A DNA stretch of 64,000 nt from JAKAIY01 sp963809385. GTDB taxonomy: Bacteria; Chloroflexota; Ktedonobacteria; Ktedonobacterales; JADMIN01. Under the pieces are notes generated by a model that did not search any database, was not told where the DNA came from, and worked only from the letters and a program-made list of their open reading frames with translations. Of this stretch, positions 63,732 to 64,000 are shown in pieces. The translations under genes and the position numbers were made by a program. The stretch lies in the NCBI GenBank assembly GCA_963809385.1, contig CAWEJL010000013.1:1-64000 (forward strand), in the 5' to 3' direction. The stretch's first letter is position 1. Each line of letters opens with the position of its first letter.

Positions 63732-64000
63732 ATGGCGATCACACACCCGGTCAGACGTCAGCAGCCGCCAGCCAGCGCGCCGGGCGACCTGGCGCACCGC
63801 AAGCTGGAGGCGTTCGGGCGCATCGAGAAGGAGTTCATCGCCAGCTTCCGCTTCGTCGAGGAAGTCCACGGCCAGCGCCGCTTCACCGCCTTCTCCGTCG
63901 CGGACAGCGTGCGCTACCTGCATGCGCTCTCCATCTGCGAGCGCAAAGACCTGCTGCTCAGCGTCCCCCACACCGTTCAGCGCTACGAGGGCGCGCGCTG
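63732..64000 (+). CDS. Hypothetical protein, 5' part only
   Basis: An open frame from ATG 63732 to the window end (89 codons so far), with GAAGGTGG upstream. Sequence: a Pro/Arg N terminus (THPVRRQQPPASAPG), then helical LAHRKLEAFGRIEKEFIASF, RFVEEVHGQRRFTAFSVADS and VRYLHALSICERKDLLLSVP. Codon use fits a real gene (G/C at third positions). Family not recognised; it looks like a soluble helical protein. Confidence 0.65.
   Translation, partial: MAITHPVRRQQPPASAPGDLAHRKLEAFGRIEKEFIASFRFVEEVHGQRRFTAFSVADSVRYLHALSICERKDLLLSVPHTVQRYEGAR

Overview
The window is one GC-rich bacterial contig segment with no ribosomal RNA or universal phylogenetic marker. The gene mix suggests a soil-type Chloroflexota bacterium (Ktedonobacteria-like), which is inference from gene content and style, not proof. 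Supporting points are large ArnT/GT87-type membrane glycosyltransferases, an Rpn/DUF4351 nuclease next to SUKH-like proteins, an ETF-linked membrane Fe-S reductase, and many short GC-rich palindromic repeats. Most genes up to about 26 kb lie on the minus strand.

Layout. 0-12 kb: small proteins, an alpha/beta hydrolase, three membrane glycosyltransferases, an ECF sigma/anti-sigma pair, and an acyl-CoA-dehydrogenase-fold enzyme that lacks both possible catalytic glutamates. 12-15 kb: a P-type ATPase remnant and an NfeD-slipin operon. 15-21 kb: a DUF1269 protein, an Rpn-type nuclease flanked by two SUKH-like paralogues (one frameshifted), and a propeller-like surface protein. 21-26 kb: an electron-transfer module (etfB-etfA plus a membrane Fe-S oxidoreductase of the EtfD type). 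27-36 kb: a hydrolase, a methionine-rich cupredoxin lipoprotein, a ChrB-domain protein, two CAU-anticodon tRNAs (one the initiator) with clear promoters and terminators, a DDAH-like enzyme, a surface beta-helix protein, a cytochrome P450 and a methyltransferase. 36-46 kb: PhzF, then a cluster for aromatic acids: the three subunits of a 4-hydroxybenzoyl-CoA reductase-type enzyme, a PaaK-type CoA ligase, an MFS carrier and a divergent IclR regulator. 46-64 kb: a fourth glycosyltransferase, GNAT, MFS efflux, a tnpB-only IS200/IS605 element, a sulfurtransferase, DUF1254 and DUF998 proteins, SDR, SGNH hydrolase, recD2, a TIR-domain protein, YciI, DedA and a gene cut by the window end.

How genes work together. 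The aromatic cluster would import an aromatic acid, activate it with CoA and, if the substrate is 4-hydroxybenzoate, remove the ring hydroxyl to give benzoyl-CoA; IclR would sense the acid or its CoA ester. The ETF module would carry electrons from acyl-CoA dehydrogenases elsewhere in the genome to quinone. Cys and Arg patterns make two predictions sharp: the beta subunit carries the extra Cys set that marks 4-hydroxybenzoyl-CoA reductases, and the acyl-CoA-dehydrogenase-fold protein carries the Gln/Gly/Arg set reported for 3-sulfinopropionyl-CoA desulfinase.

Two window-wide oddities stand out. First, short palindromes with an invariant TTCA centre, and a second G/C-rich palindrome family, lie between genes, inside reading frames (recD2, two glycosyltransferases) and as C-terminal tails of hcrA and hcrC. 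Second, at least nine otherwise well-preserved genes carry single-base frameshifts in GC-rich runs, which looks more like base-level assembly error than mass decay. No database or alignment was run; all calls come from reading the sequence.
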